Part shown: positions 35,120 to 44,019 of the stretch, piece by piece
How positions within the stretch are numbered: the stretch's first letter is position 1
Layout of the letters: the number at the start of each line of letters is the position of its first letter
NCBI RefSeq assembly: GCF_000502955.1
Contig: NZ_AYWO01000007.1
Location: 111,995-175,216 of the forward strand
DNA: 63,222 nt
Reading direction: 5' to 3'
Origin: Mesorhizobium sp. LNHC252B00
GTDB taxonomy: Bacteria > Pseudomonadota > Alphaproteobacteria > Rhizobiales > Rhizobiaceae
Notes under the pieces: model-generated
What the model saw: only the letters and a program-made list of their open reading frames with translations
The model's database searches: none
Told to the model about the DNA's origin: nothing
Program-made: the position numbers and the translations under genes

Positions 35120-36142
35120 TCACTGCACCGGAATGTTTTCCCTGAAGATCAACCGCGGTTCGATGAACTTCCTGGTAAGGTAGGGCGCCGAGGAGGCAAT
35201 CGAGCCGAGCAGGCGAATGACCGACTGTTCCGCGATCAGCCTGGCATTCTGGTCGATGACGACATCGAGCAGATCGTCGACCAGATGGCCGCGTGTGTCC
35301 TTGGTGAGGTCGTGACAGATGAACACCGGTTTGCGGTTCGGCCTCGCTTCCCGAATCGCCCTTGCAACGCCCGAATGTCCGGCTCCGACGCAATAGATGC
35401 CCAGCAGTTCCGGTTCGTTGCGCAGTGCCTTCATGGTTTCGGCATAGCTAATCTCAGGCTCGTCGTTGATCTCGACTGCGCTGCTCACCGTCAGGTTGGG
35501 AAACTCTTCATTGAGCACCGATCGGAAACCCATCTCGCGTTCCTCGTGGCCGCGATAAGAGCGGGAGCCGACGACCATCGCCAGATGGCCGGTGCGGCCG
35601 CCAAGGAAGCGTCCCATCAACAGCGCCGCCGTTCGTCCCGCCACCCGGTTGTCGATGCCGACATAGGCCGAGCGCGGTGCCGCCGGAACATCGGACACCA
35701 GCGTCACCAGGCGCATGCCGGCGTCGACGATGTCGCGCAGGATGTTGCGCGTACGCGGATGATCGACGGCGATGACACCGACGCCATTGGCCTTGAGCGA
35801 GAGATTTTCGACGGCACTCTGCAGCGCGTTCGGCGAGATGCCTGCGAGGTTGTGGATCCGGCACGAGGCGACGAGCGGCAGGCGCGCGGCGTAATCCTCG
35901 ATATGGCCGGCAAGATCGCGCATGAAGGCATTGCTGCCGATCGGCAGCAGGAATTCGAGGTGCGCGGGCCGCGAGGGCAGCGTCACCTGATCCGCGACCG
36001 GCAGATAGCCGAGCTGCTTGGCCGCCTCCATGACGCGCTGCCGGTTGGCGGCGCTCGCACCCGGCCGGCTATTGAGCACCCTGTCGACCGTTGCGGTAGA
36101 CAGCCCGCAATTGCGGGCGATATCCGAGACGGTGGCTTTCAT
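35120..36142 (-). CDS. LacI-family transcriptional regulator
   Basis: This 340-residue protein has a LacI helix-turn-helix at the N-terminus (ATVSDIARNCGLSTATVDRV, hinge SRPGASAANRQRVMEAAKQL) and a periplasmic-binding-protein-like ligand domain (MVVGSRSYRGHEEREMGFRS, GIYCVGAGHSGVARAI). The binding domain resembles those sensing pentoses or polyols. It is the last gene of an operon with a ribose-type ABC transporter and an FAH-family enzyme, which it probably controls. I set the start at the ATG at 36142. The first codons are copied twice more upstream in a 53-bp tandem array, which creates other in-frame or out-of-frame starts, including 36202. Confidence 0.88.
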   Translation of the reverse strand: MKATVSDIARNCGLSTATVDRVLNSRPGASAANRQRVMEAAKQLGYLPVADQVTLPSRPAHLEFLLPIGSNAFMRDLAGHIEDYAARLPLVASCRIHNLAGISPNALQSAVENLSLKANGVGVIAVDHPRTRNILRDIVDAGMRLVTLVSDVPAAPRSAYVGIDNRVAGRTAALLMGRFLGGRTGHLAMVVGSRSYRGHEEREMGFRSVLNEEFPNLTVSSAVEINDEPEISYAETMKALRNEPELLGIYCVGAGHSGVARAIREARPNRKPVFICHDLTKDTRGHLVDDLLDVVIDQNARLIAEQSVIRLLGSIASSAPYLTRKFIEPRLIFRENIPVQ

Positions 36143-36257
36143 GCCGCAACCCCCGGCCCGCAATTGCGGGCGTGATCCGAAACGGTGGCTTTCATGCCGC
36201 AACCCACGGCCCGCAATTGCGGGCGAAATACGAGACGGTGGCTTTCATGCCGCAACC
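36103..36257. repeat. Three tandem copies of a 53-bp unit covering the 5' end of the lacI-type gene
   Basis: Each unit contains the perfect 16-bp palindrome GCCCGCAATTGCGGGC (36103-36118, 36156-36171, 36209-36224; spacing exactly 53 bp) followed by GGTGGCTTTCATGCCGCAAC. The first unit is the real coding start. The next two are slightly diverged copies upstream. As 53 is not a multiple of three, the copies are in different frames. Confidence 0.85.
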
Positions 36258-36332
36258 TATGCGCCGATGCGAGGCCGCGCCAGATGAACGATGCGACCTG
36301 AGTGACGGATGATTGCCGTCCATCACAGATAG

Positions 36333-37124
36333 TCAGTGCGATGGCTTGCCATCGGCAATGGCATCACGGATTTCCTTGTCCGACATGCCGGTGATGATCC
36401 GCTCGACTTCCAACACGCTGGTCTTCTTGGGGTCGATGTCGTCGGCGACCACCTTGCCCCGGCGCATGACGACGATGCGGTCGACCACTTGGAAGACATG
36501 GTGGATGTTATGCGCGATGAAGATGCAGGAATGACCGGAATCGCGGGCGTTGCGAACGAAGCTGAGCACGCCCTGTGTTTCGGCGACGCCGAGATTATTG
36601 GTCGGCTCGTCGAGGATAATCAGGTCGCTGTCGAAATGCATGGCGCGAGCGATCGCCACCGCCTGGCGCTCGCCGCCCGACAGCGAGCCGATCGGCGTCG
36701 TCGGCGGTATGTTCTTGGAGATGCCGACCTGCTTGAGCAGATCGCGGGCGACCGTGTTCATGGCGTCCTGGTCCATCCGGTTGAGGAAGCGCGGTGGTTT
36801 TAGCGGCTCGCGCCCGAGGAACAGATTGCGGGCGATCGACAATTGCGTGACCAGTGCCGAGTCCTGGTAGATCGTTTCGATGCCCTGGGCGATGGCGTCG
36901 CTGGTGCTGCGCAGGCTCACCTTCTGGCCGCGGATGAAGATATCGCCACTGGTCAATGGAACGGCGCCCGAAAGCACCTTGATCAGCGTCGACTTGCCGG
37001 CGCCATTGTCGCCGAGCAGGCCGACGATCTCCCGTTCGTTGACATGGAAGTTGGCATCCTCCAATGCCTGGACGCGGCCATAGGACTTGCGGATGTTCTG
37101 CATGCGGATCAGTGGCTCGGCCAT
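36333..37124 (-). CDS. Sugar ABC transporter ATP-binding protein (single-domain, RbsA/XylG type)
   Basis: This 263-residue ATPase belongs to the CUT2 (ribose/xylose) family. It has a Walker A motif (LLGDNGAGKSTLIKVLSG), Q-loop (ETIYQDSALVTQLSIARNLF), signature (GSLSGGERQAVAIARAMH), Walker B (DLIILDEPTNNLG) and switch His (FIAHNIHHV). It is half the length of RbsA, so the transporter would use a homodimer, as FrcA-type systems do. Its start lies 3 bp from the permease stop. It energises uptake for the binding protein and permease upstream. Confidence 0.88.
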   Translation of the reverse strand: MAEPLIRMQNIRKSYGRVQALEDANFHVNEREIVGLLGDNGAGKSTLIKVLSGAVPLTSGDIFIRGQKVSLRSTSDAIAQGIETIYQDSALVTQLSIARNLFLGREPLKPPRFLNRMDQDAMNTVARDLLKQVGISKNIPPTTPIGSLSGGERQAVAIARAMHFDSDLIILDEPTNNLGVAETQGVLSFVRNARDSGHSCIFIAHNIHHVFQVVDRIVVMRRGKVVADDIDPKKTSVLEVERIITGMSDKEIRDAIADGKPSH

Positions 37125-37127
37125 GAT

Positions 37128-38120
37128 TCAAGTCCCTGCCTGATGCCGGCGTTCCAGCCATGAGTGGAGCGCCATCATGCCAAGGATGATCGCGCCGATG
37201 AAGATGTTGTAGGCAAGGCCTGGCACGCCGATCAGCACGATGCCGTTGCGCATCACGCGCAGGATCAGGATGCCGAGCACGGTGCCGATGATCGTGCCGC
37301 GCCCGCCGGTGAGTGCTGTACCGCCGATCACCACCATGGCGATGACTTCCAGCTCGTAGCCGGTGCCGCTGTTGGGGTTGGCAGCCGAGGTGCGCAGCGA
37401 GGAGATGACGCCGGCAAGCGAAGCCATGACCGACGACAGCACGAACAGGCCGATCTTGACGCCGCTGACATTGACGCCGCGGGCGCGCGCCGCATTGGGA
37501 TTGCCGCCGGCCGCCTGGATCCAATTGCCGGTCCGGCTCTGCGTCAGCACATAGCCGAGCGCGATGGCCGCGGCGATGAACCAGAACAGCGACATGTAGA
37601 TGCGGAACGGCCCGATGAAGAAATCGCCGACCAGCGCTTCCGCCAGCCAGCTGCCTTCCGCGCTCCAGGTGCGCTGCGGAAAGCCATCGGTGACGAAAAG
37701 GGCGGTGCCGCGTACCACCAAAAGCATGCCGAGTGTCACCAGGAAGGACGGGATCTTGAGCTGCGTCACGAACCAGCCGTTGACCAGCCCGATGAAGCCG
37801 GCAACCAGCAGCGCGGCGACAAAGCCGACCTCCAGCGATGTCAGGCCGCTGTTGAACAGCGTCCACATCAGCACCGGCGAGAAACCGAACAACGAACCGA
37901 CCGAGAGGTCGAATTCGCCCGACGTCATCAACAGCGTCATCGCCAGCGCGATCAGGCCGAGCTCGACCGTGAAGGCAAGCGTGTTGGAGATGTTCTGCGG
38001 CGACAGGAAGTCGTGGTTGATGCCCCAGAAAACGGCGATCTCGACGACGAGCAGCACGAAGGGGCCGAATTCTGGCCGTGCGACGAAGTGTTGGATGAGC
38101 GAACGATTTTCCACGAGCAA
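37128..38120 (-). CDS. Sugar ABC transporter permease (RbsC type)
   Basis: This 330-residue CUT2-family permease has eight to ten hydrophobic segments. Family motifs include MTSGEFDLSVGSLFGF near residue 70 and NPNSGTGYELEVIAMVVIGG, followed by GGRGTIIGTVLGILIL near residue 260. The start is uncertain: TTG at 38120 or GTG at 38114, neither with a strong ribosome-binding site. A hairpin separates it from the binding-protein gene. Confidence 0.87.
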   Translation of the reverse strand: MLVENRSLIQHFVARPEFGPFVLLVVEIAVFWGINHDFLSPQNISNTLAFTVELGLIALAMTLLMTSGEFDLSVGSLFGFSPVLMWTLFNSGLTSLEVGFVAALLVAGFIGLVNGWFVTQLKIPSFLVTLGMLLVVRGTALFVTDGFPQRTWSAEGSWLAEALVGDFFIGPFRIYMSLFWFIAAAIALGYVLTQSRTGNWIQAAGGNPNAARARGVNVSGVKIGLFVLSSVMASLAGVISSLRTSAANPNSGTGYELEVIAMVVIGGTALTGGRGTIIGTVLGILILRVMRNGIVLIGVPGLAYNIFIGAIILGMMALHSWLERRHQAGT

Positions 38121-38190
38121 CCCGCGACATAGGTGGAAAGGCTGAGCCTTGCATATCCGTGCGTGAACGGCTCGGCGAAAATAGGAAGCC

Positions 38191-38218
38191 AGTCGCGATC
38201 ACCGAGGCGATCGCGACT
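38191..38218 (-). promoter_or_regulatory. Stem-loop between sugar binding-protein and permease genes
   Basis: AGTCGCGATC pairs with GATCGCGACT around an 8-base loop. It probably protects or terminates the binding-protein message so that it exceeds that of the permease and ATPase. Confidence 0.62.
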
Positions 38219-38234
38219 GTTTGGGCACGGGATG

Positions 38235-39170
38235 TTACTTGCCGGACAGGATGTTGTCGTAGACCTGCGCGGTGTCCTTCTCGTAGAGCGCGCCGGTGAT
38301 GACGTTGAAGCCCGGAGGAATGCCACTCGCGGCCATATTGGCGAGCGAGAGTGCGACATAGCTGGTCGCCTGCGGATCCTGCCACTGGCCGGCATTGACG
38401 TAGCCGTTCAGCACTTCCTGGGTGGTGTCGAGCGAGTTGCCCCAGCCGACGACCGGGATTTCGCCCGGCTTGATGCCGACCTGGTCGAACACCCGCTTGA
38501 TCGAGCCAGTGACGAGATCGCCGAGGCCGATGATCGCCTTGACCTTGGCTTTGTTGGCTGTGAGGTAGTCGACCATGCGGTTGATCACTTCAGCCTGGTC
38601 GAGCGTGGCTTCGGTGATTTCATAGGTGATGCCGAGCGGCCCGAATACGCTCTTGATGCCTTCTTCTTCCTGGACGCCATAGGTGGCGCCGGGGACCTCA
38701 ACCGGCATCCAGACGAAGTCGCCCTTCTTCACCAGGCCCTTGTCGACCAGATATTGCGCCCAGTGCTTGCCGAAGGTGACGTTGTCGCCGCCGACATAAG
38801 CGTTGAAGTCCGCTTTCGGGTCCGGCGTATTGAAATTGATGATCGGCACTTTCGCCGCACGCGCTTCCTTGACGATCTCTACCAGGCTGCCCGGATCGGG
38901 GCTCGTGGTGACGATGCCATCGGCCTTGGCGGAGAGGGCGGCGCGAACCGCTTCCTGCTGCGAGGCGACATCGCCATTGTGGAACGAGGTGTTGACGGTG
39001 TTGCCGGTGTCCTTGGCCCATTGCTTGGCGCCGGCCAGGAAGTAGGTCCAGACCGGATCGGCCGGGCCGCCATGCGAAATCCAGTAGAATGTCTTGGCCT
39101 GTGCCGCTGCCGGAACAATCGTCAGCGCCACCAATAGGCCGTATAGGACGAGTCTTAGCCGTGTCAGCAT
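38235..39170 (-). CDS. Sugar ABC transporter periplasmic binding protein (RbsB type)
   Basis: This 311-residue protein has a signal peptide (LVLYGLLVALTIVPAAAQAK) and a Peripla_BP_4 fold (FYWISHGGPADPVWTYFLAG, GNTVNTSFHNGDVASQQEAV, KADGIVTTSPDPGSLVEIVK). The ATG at 39170 follows AGGAGG; an upstream TTG at 39206 is less likely. The opening ISHGGPADPVW resembles binding proteins for erythritol, ribose or related polyols. The ligand is unknown. It heads the ABC genes, downstream of the FAH-family gene. Confidence 0.86.
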   Translation of the reverse strand: MLTRLRLVLYGLLVALTIVPAAAQAKTFYWISHGGPADPVWTYFLAGAKQWAKDTGNTVNTSFHNGDVASQQEAVRAALSAKADGIVTTSPDPGSLVEIVKEARAAKVPIINFNTPDPKADFNAYVGGDNVTFGKHWAQYLVDKGLVKKGDFVWMPVEVPGATYGVQEEEGIKSVFGPLGITYEITEATLDQAEVINRMVDYLTANKAKVKAIIGLGDLVTGSIKRVFDQVGIKPGEIPVVGWGNSLDTTQEVLNGYVNAGQWQDPQATSYVALSLANMAASGIPPGFNVITGALYEKDTAQVYDNILSGK

Positions 39171-39342
39171 TTGATTTCCTCCCGTTTGTCGATGGTCAGT
39201 TCTCAATCCGTCCCTTGTTCCGGCGACCGCCGGATTGCGTCTTTGCCAGCGCCGTCAGAGCATTCCCTTTTTCGGCGATTGGCAAGCCTCCGTCTGCAGA
39301 TGTAGTTGGCGCCTGACGGGGCGCCATCAGCGCTCCCATCAG

Positions 39343-39362
39343 ATCGCATCAGTTGATGTGAT
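39343..39362. promoter_or_regulatory. Near-perfect 20-bp palindrome upstream of the sugar ABC operon
   Basis: ATCGCATCA-GT-TGATGTGAT pairs at eight of nine positions. It lies about 170 bp upstream of the binding-protein start and downstream of the FAH gene, and is a candidate operator for the linked LacI protein. The surrounding 39171-39520 gap has no gene I can support. Confidence 0.5.
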
Positions 39363-39520
39363 TTTTCAGACTGTCGGATAACTGGCGTCGAACTGAGCCG
39401 AACGGGTCGTCCTGTTTGCCCGACCTGCGATAGCGCAACCAGCACTGACGAGGATGACGCCGGCGGCCACTCCTCGGACCAGCGTCAACAACCGAACCCA
39501 CGGCTGCGTGTCGAAAGGTG

Positions 39521-40672
39521 CTAGATCAGATCGGCCTTCGCCAGTTCCCGCATCAGACGGCTGGCGCCGTAGGTCCAGTGCGGGCAATCGGGCGATAGCC
39601 GCACCCTGTTGACCAGCGCGCCGAATTTTTCCGACGAGATGGTGACGATGTCGCCGACCTTGTGGGTAAAACCCTTGCCCTTTTCGCCGCGATCCTTCGA
39701 CGGCACGAACATGGTGCCGAGATAGAGCGCCAGCCCGTCCGGATACTGGTGGTGCGGACCCATGGCGGCGGCAATCAGCTCTTCCGGCGAGCGGCTGATC
39801 TCGGCCATCGAGCTCGCGCCCTCCAGCGAAAACCCATCCTCGCCCTCGACCTTGAGGCGCACGACCGCGCGCTTGACGTCATCGATCGAGAAGGTGTCGT
39901 CGAACAGGCGGATGAAGGGACCGAGTGCGGCCGAGGCATTGTTGTCCTTGGCCTTGCCGAGCAGCAGCGCCGAACGCCCCTCGACGTCACGCAGATTGAC
40001 GTCGTTGCCGATGGTGGCGCCGACGATCCTGCCGCTGCTGGCGGCGATCATGGCGATCTCGGGCTCCGGATTGTTCCAGGTCGACACGGGATGCAGGCCG
40101 ACATCGGCCCCGAAGCCGACCGAGGCCATCGGCTGGCATTTGGTGAAGATCTCGGCATCGGGGCCGATGCCGACCTCCAGATATTGCGACCAGGCGCCAC
40201 GCGCGATGAGCTTGGCCTTGATCTCCATCGCTTCGGGCGAACCGGGCTTCAGTTTCGACAGATCGTGGCCGATCAGTCCGGCGATGTCGGCGCGGATGGC
40301 GTCCGCCTTCTCCGCCGAGCCGCGCGCCTGTTCCTCGATCACCCGTTCCAGCAGGCTGACGACAAAGGTGACGCCCGAGGCTTTTACTGCCTGCAGGTCG
40401 ACTGGGGAGAGCAAATACGGCTTTGCCGGATCGCGCCTGGTTTCAAAACTGTTGGCGGCGACGTCATCGAGCGACCCGATCGGTTTGCCCTTGGCCGAGC
40501 GGACGTGCCCTGCCGGATCGGCCATCTCGCAAAGGTCGCGCATGGTTGGCGCTGTGCGCGACGTGATGTCGAAGACCGTGCCGTCGCGCACCGTGACCAC
40601 CAGCGGATGCGAGGCGCTGCTGGCGCGGCCGACAAAGAGCCCCTCAGTGGGCAGGTGCATCTGGTTCGTCAT
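39521..40672 (-). CDS. Fumarylacetoacetate hydrolase-family protein, probable 2-keto-3-deoxy sugar-acid dehydratase
   Basis: This 383-residue FAH-superfamily enzyme has a core with metal-ligand segments (KCQPMASVGFGADVGLHPVS, NNPEPEIAMIAASSGRIVGA, IGNDVNLRDVEGRSALLLGK). The extended length is like XylX/AraD1-type 2-keto-3-deoxypentonate dehydratases (about 385), longer than ordinary FAH hydrolases (about 280). In a unit with a ribose-type ABC transporter and LacI regulator, a role in oxidative pentose catabolism is a reasonable inference. The exact sugar acid cannot be read. It is divergent from the FAD oxidase gene. Confidence 0.8.
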   Translation of the reverse strand: MTNQMHLPTEGLFVGRASSASHPLVVTVRDGTVFDITSRTAPTMRDLCEMADPAGHVRSAKGKPIGSLDDVAANSFETRRDPAKPYLLSPVDLQAVKASGVTFVVSLLERVIEEQARGSAEKADAIRADIAGLIGHDLSKLKPGSPEAMEIKAKLIARGAWSQYLEVGIGPDAEIFTKCQPMASVGFGADVGLHPVSTWNNPEPEIAMIAASSGRIVGATIGNDVNLRDVEGRSALLLGKAKDNNASAALGPFIRLFDDTFSIDDVKRAVVRLKVEGEDGFSLEGASSMAEISRSPEELIAAAMGPHHQYPDGLALYLGTMFVPSKDRGEKGKGFTHKVGDIVTISSEKFGALVNRVRLSPDCPHWTYGASRLMRELAKADLI

Positions 40673-40826
40673 GGCGTTTGGTCCTCTGAAATGATCGACA
40701 AATGCGGCTGGCTGGATCGGCGCGGCACTTTCACCGGATTCCCTTGAAAGGTCTATCCCGTCGCTGGCGATCGAGATTCCGGCTTCTGATCATCTGTCGG
40801 GTTCACAGACGACAACTGAAGTGCTC

Positions 40827-40842
40827 TTTCAAAAATATGAAA
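40827..40842. promoter_or_regulatory. Operator candidate upstream of the FAD amine oxidase
   Basis: TTTCA-AAAATA-TGAAA is a 16-bp inverted repeat. The same half-sites and spacing recur at 42221-42236 before the potB-like gene, which points to control by the XRE-cupin protein at 45418. Confidence 0.62.
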
Positions 40843-40888
40843 TCGTCACTACAATTTTCACTGATCCACAACGCATCCAGGTGACCCT

Positions 40889-42172
40889 TTGTCCGCACCA
40901 TTCTCCGATCCCATCTGGCGCAAGCCGCAGTCAGATTCCAGGTTTCGATCGCTTTTTCCAAGCGGTGATCGTGTCGATATCGTGGTTGTCGGCGGTGGGA
41001 TCATGGGGCTGTCGACTGCCTTGCATGCTGCCCGCCTTGGCCTGTCCGTGCAGGTGCTGGAGGCCGGCGAAATCGGCCAGGGTGCATCAGGACTGAATGG
41101 CGGCCAGGTCATTCCCGGCCTGAAATATGATCCGGAATGGCTACTGGCGCATTTTGGCCCGGAGCGCGGCGAAACTCTCGTCGATTTCGCCGCCTCGACC
41201 GCCGATGCCGTCTTCGAGTTGATCCGCGGCGAAAAATTGGCGGTGCCGTTCGTTCGCAATGGCTGGATCCAGGCGGCGCACACCGAGGTCGCGCTGAAGG
41301 CCGCGGCAAACCGTGACCGGCAGTGGCGGGCGCGCGGTGCCGATGTCAGGCTTTTGGGCGCGACGGAGATTACGGCGATGACCGGCGCGCAGGGCTATCT
41401 CGGCGGCTGGCTCGATCGCCGCGCAGGTGTCGTCGATCCGCTTGCTTACACATCGGAACTGGCACGAATTGCCGCGGCAGCGGGCGCGAAAATCGCCGAA
41501 CACCAGAAGGTGGTCCGGTTGGAGAAGAGCGCCGGCGTTTGGCGGATCTCAACCGAGAACGGGGTGCAATTGCAGGCAAAAGCGGTCGTGCTGGCGACCA
41601 ATGCCTATACGGATGGTCTGGTCCCCGGCCTCGCCGAGACGATCGTGCCGTTGCATTCGTTCCAGATCGCGACAGCGCCATTGCCGCCCGACTTTTCAGC
41701 CACGATCCTGCCTGAGGGGCAGGCGGTGTCGGACTCCAGGCGCATTCTCGTCTACTACCGCAAGAGCGCCGACGGACGGCTGGTGCTTGGCGGGCGTGGC
41801 CGCATGGCCTTGCCGACGAGCACCAGTGACTGGGCACATCTTGAGCGGGCGCTGCGGCGGCTCTACCCCATGCTGTCCGAAATCGCTATCGAGAAGCGCT
41901 GGTTCGGCCGGGTGGCGATGACGCCGGACCACCTGCCGCACATCCACGAGCCGGAGCAGGGCCTGCTTGCCGTGGTCGGCTGCCAGGGCCGCGGTGTCGG
42001 ACTGATGACAGCGCTTGGCGGGCGTATCGCTGGCTATCTCCAAAGTGGCGATGCGAGGCAATTGCCGTTCCCGCTTTCGCCGATCCGGCCGATCCCATTC
42101 CACGCCTTCCGGCAGGTCGGCGTCGCCGCGACCATCGCCTGGTATCGCCTGCTCGACGCGCTGGAGCGCTGA
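40889..42172 (+). CDS. FAD-dependent amine oxidoreductase (gamma-glutamylputrescine oxidase-like)
   Basis: This 427-residue DAO-family flavoprotein has a Rossmann motif near residue 33 (VDIVVVGGGIMGLSTALHAA) and the GASGLNGGQVIPGLKYDPEW segment seen in PuuB/OrdL-type oxidases. A C-terminal LLAVVGCQGRGVGLMTALGG closes the FAD site. It precedes a PotABCD-type importer and an XRE-cupin regulator, so oxidation of putrescine, gamma-glutamylputrescine or a similar amine is likely. The start appears to be a TTG at 40889. No glutamate-putrescine ligase gene is present nearby, which leaves the substrate open. Confidence 0.82.
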   Translation: MSAPFSDPIWRKPQSDSRFRSLFPSGDRVDIVVVGGGIMGLSTALHAARLGLSVQVLEAGEIGQGASGLNGGQVIPGLKYDPEWLLAHFGPERGETLVDFAASTADAVFELIRGEKLAVPFVRNGWIQAAHTEVALKAAANRDRQWRARGADVRLLGATEITAMTGAQGYLGGWLDRRAGVVDPLAYTSELARIAAAAGAKIAEHQKVVRLEKSAGVWRISTENGVQLQAKAVVLATNAYTDGLVPGLAETIVPLHSFQIATAPLPPDFSATILPEGQAVSDSRRILVYYRKSADGRLVLGGRGRMALPTSTSDWAHLERALRRLYPMLSEIAIEKRWFGRVAMTPDHLPHIHEPEQGLLAVVGCQGRGVGLMTALGGRIAGYLQSGDARQLPFPLSPIRPIPFHAFRQVGVAATIAWYRLLDALER

Positions 42173-42220
42173 CCACGGCAATTCATTCCAGCGGGGTTCG
42201 GTTGGGATTCCGCTTGACAG

Positions 42221-42236
42221 TTTCATGAATATGAAA
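42221..42236. promoter_or_regulatory. Operator candidate upstream of the polyamine ABC operon
   Basis: TTTCA-TGAATA-TGAAA lies 39 bp upstream of the potB-like start and directly follows a TTGACA (42214-42219) that could be a -35 box. Binding there would block the promoter. It matches 40827-40842 in half-sites and spacing. Confidence 0.65.
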
Positions 42237-42274
42237 AACTCTAAGCCAATTTCAAAATTTCGGTAGGCAGGTCG

Positions 42275-43159
42275 ATGTCGACCATCGTTGCAGCACCAGC
42301 GCCAGAGGCCCGGTCGTCATCGGGCTTCCGGGTCGCCATGCTGCTGCCGGGCGCGCTAGTCACCTTCCTGCTGATCCTGTTTGCCCTCGGCCTGGTGCTT
42401 TTCCTCGCCTTCCGCGGCAATGACGGGTCGCTGCTCGGCGCCGGTTTCACCGTGGCGAATTTTGCAGCTGTCGTATCCGATCCGTTGTACTGGACGGTGA
42501 CACTGCGCTCGCTGGTCATAGCCGCGCTTGTCACGCTGGCCACCGTCGTCACCGCCTATCCCGTCGCCTACTATCTCGCCTTCCATGCCGGCCGGCGGCG
42601 CGGCCTGCTGCTGTTCCTGGTGACGCTGCCGTTCTGGACCAGCTATCTCTTGCGCGTCTTCGCCTGGAAGATCGTGCTCGCCTATAATGGCGTGCTGAAC
42701 TCGGCGCTGATCGAAAGCGGCATCTGGTCCGAGCCGACATTGGCCTTTCTCAACACGCCGGCCGCCGTCGTCGTCACGCTGGCGCACGCCTATGCGCCCT
42801 TCGCCATCCTGCCGATCTATGTGGCGCTGGACACGATCCCGAAATCGCTGATCGAGGCCGCTTCCGATCTCGGCGCGCGGCCCTTCACCTCTTTCCGCCG
42901 TGTCGTGCTGCCCAATTCGATGCCGGGCGTGCTGGCGGCAGCCCTTGTCGTCTTCGTGCCGACGGTTGGCGATTATGTCACGCCGGCCCTCGTCGGCGGT
43001 CCGGCCAGCACCATGATCGGCACGCTGATCCAGGCGCAATTCGGCAAGGCCAATGACTGGCCGTTTGGCGCCGCACTCTCCGTCGCCGTCATGCTGGTCA
43101 TCCTCTGGGTGGTGCTGGTCGCGCGCTTCGCCGACCGCAGATTTGGCAGCCGCACATGA
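42275..43159 (+). CDS. Polyamine-type ABC transporter permease (PotB-like)
   Basis: This 294-residue permease has six predicted membrane segments. The family loop for ATPase contact is present (SLIEAASDLGARPFTSFRRV, followed by VLPNSMPGVLAAALVVFVPT). Segments LLFLVTLPFWTSYLLRVFAW and VPTVGDYVTPALVGGP are characteristic of PotB/PotH. It overlaps the next permease gene by ATGA. Confidence 0.88.
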   Translation: MSTIVAAPAPEARSSSGFRVAMLLPGALVTFLLILFALGLVLFLAFRGNDGSLLGAGFTVANFAAVVSDPLYWTVTLRSLVIAALVTLATVVTAYPVAYYLAFHAGRRRGLLLFLVTLPFWTSYLLRVFAWKIVLAYNGVLNSALIESGIWSEPTLAFLNTPAAVVVTLAHAYAPFAILPIYVALDTIPKSLIEAASDLGARPFTSFRRVVLPNSMPGVLAAALVVFVPTVGDYVTPALVGGPASTMIGTLIQAQFGKANDWPFGAALSVAVMLVILWVVLVARFADRRFGSRT

Positions 43160-44019
43160 AAACCACGCGCACGCAGCGAGACGGCCGCTGGCTTGGCGCC
43201 TACGTCATCGCCTACCTGGTCTTTCTCTATCTGCCGGTGTTGCTGATCCCGCTGTTTTCCTTCAACAACTCGATCCAGGCGGCGTTTCCGCTGCAAGGCT
43301 TGACCTTGCAATGGTACGCGACTTTGTTCGGCAATTCGGCACTGACCAGTGCGCTCCTGAACAGCCTCGTCATCGGCGTCATTGCCGCCACGGGGGCTAC
43401 GCTGTGCGGCATCACCGTATCCTATATGGACCTCTATGGCCGCTCGCCGCTGGCCGTCACCATTAGCGGCATTGCCCGACTGCCGATCCTGATCCCCGGC
43501 GTCATCGTCGGCATATCGCTGCTCATCCTCATCAACCTCATCGGCCTCGGGCCATCGCGCGTTGCCATCGTTCTCGGCCACATCCTGGTGGCGCTGCCAA
43601 CGACGGTGGTGATCATGCGCAGCCGCTTCGCAGCCATCCCGAAAACCATTCGCGAGGCGGCTCTCGATCTCGGCGCTTCAGACTGGACGACGTTCCGGCG
43701 AGTCATGCTGCCGCTCAGCCTGCCGGCCATCGTCTCGGCCTTCATGCTGGCCTTCCTGATCTCCTTCGACGAATTCATCGTCGTCTTCTTCCTGGCCGGC
43801 ACCGAGCCGACGCTGCCGCTCTACATCTGGAGCCAGCTCAGGTTCCCCAAATCGCTGCCGACGGTCATGGCGCTGGGCACGTCGATCCTGGCGGTGTCCT
43901 TCGTCATCGCGGCAGCAGCCGAAATCCTACGCCATCGCGGCCTGGCCGCAGCGGCGCCCGCCGTTCCACTGCAACCAAAACAAACCAAGAGAGGAGAACT
44001 GCAATGGCATTCGACCTGA
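43156..44019 (+). CDS. Polyamine-type ABC transporter permease (PotC-like)
   Basis: This 287-residue second permease has the signature REAALDLGASDWTTFRRVML. The hallmark PotC/PotI segment AFLISFDEFIVVFFLAGTEP is present, and LPLYIWSQLRFPKSLPTVMA near the C-terminus. Its start overlaps the potB-like stop. Its last 16 bases overlap the binding-protein gene's start, so the three genes are tightly coupled. Confidence 0.88.
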   Translation: MKTTRTQRDGRWLGAYVIAYLVFLYLPVLLIPLFSFNNSIQAAFPLQGLTLQWYATLFGNSALTSALLNSLVIGVIAATGATLCGITVSYMDLYGRSPLAVTISGIARLPILIPGVIVGISLLILINLIGLGPSRVAIVLGHILVALPTTVVIMRSRFAAIPKTIREAALDLGASDWTTFRRVMLPLSLPAIVSAFMLAFLISFDEFIVVFFLAGTEPTLPLYIWSQLRFPKSLPTVMALGTSILAVSFVIAAAAEILRHRGLAAAAPAVPLQPKQTKRGELQWHST

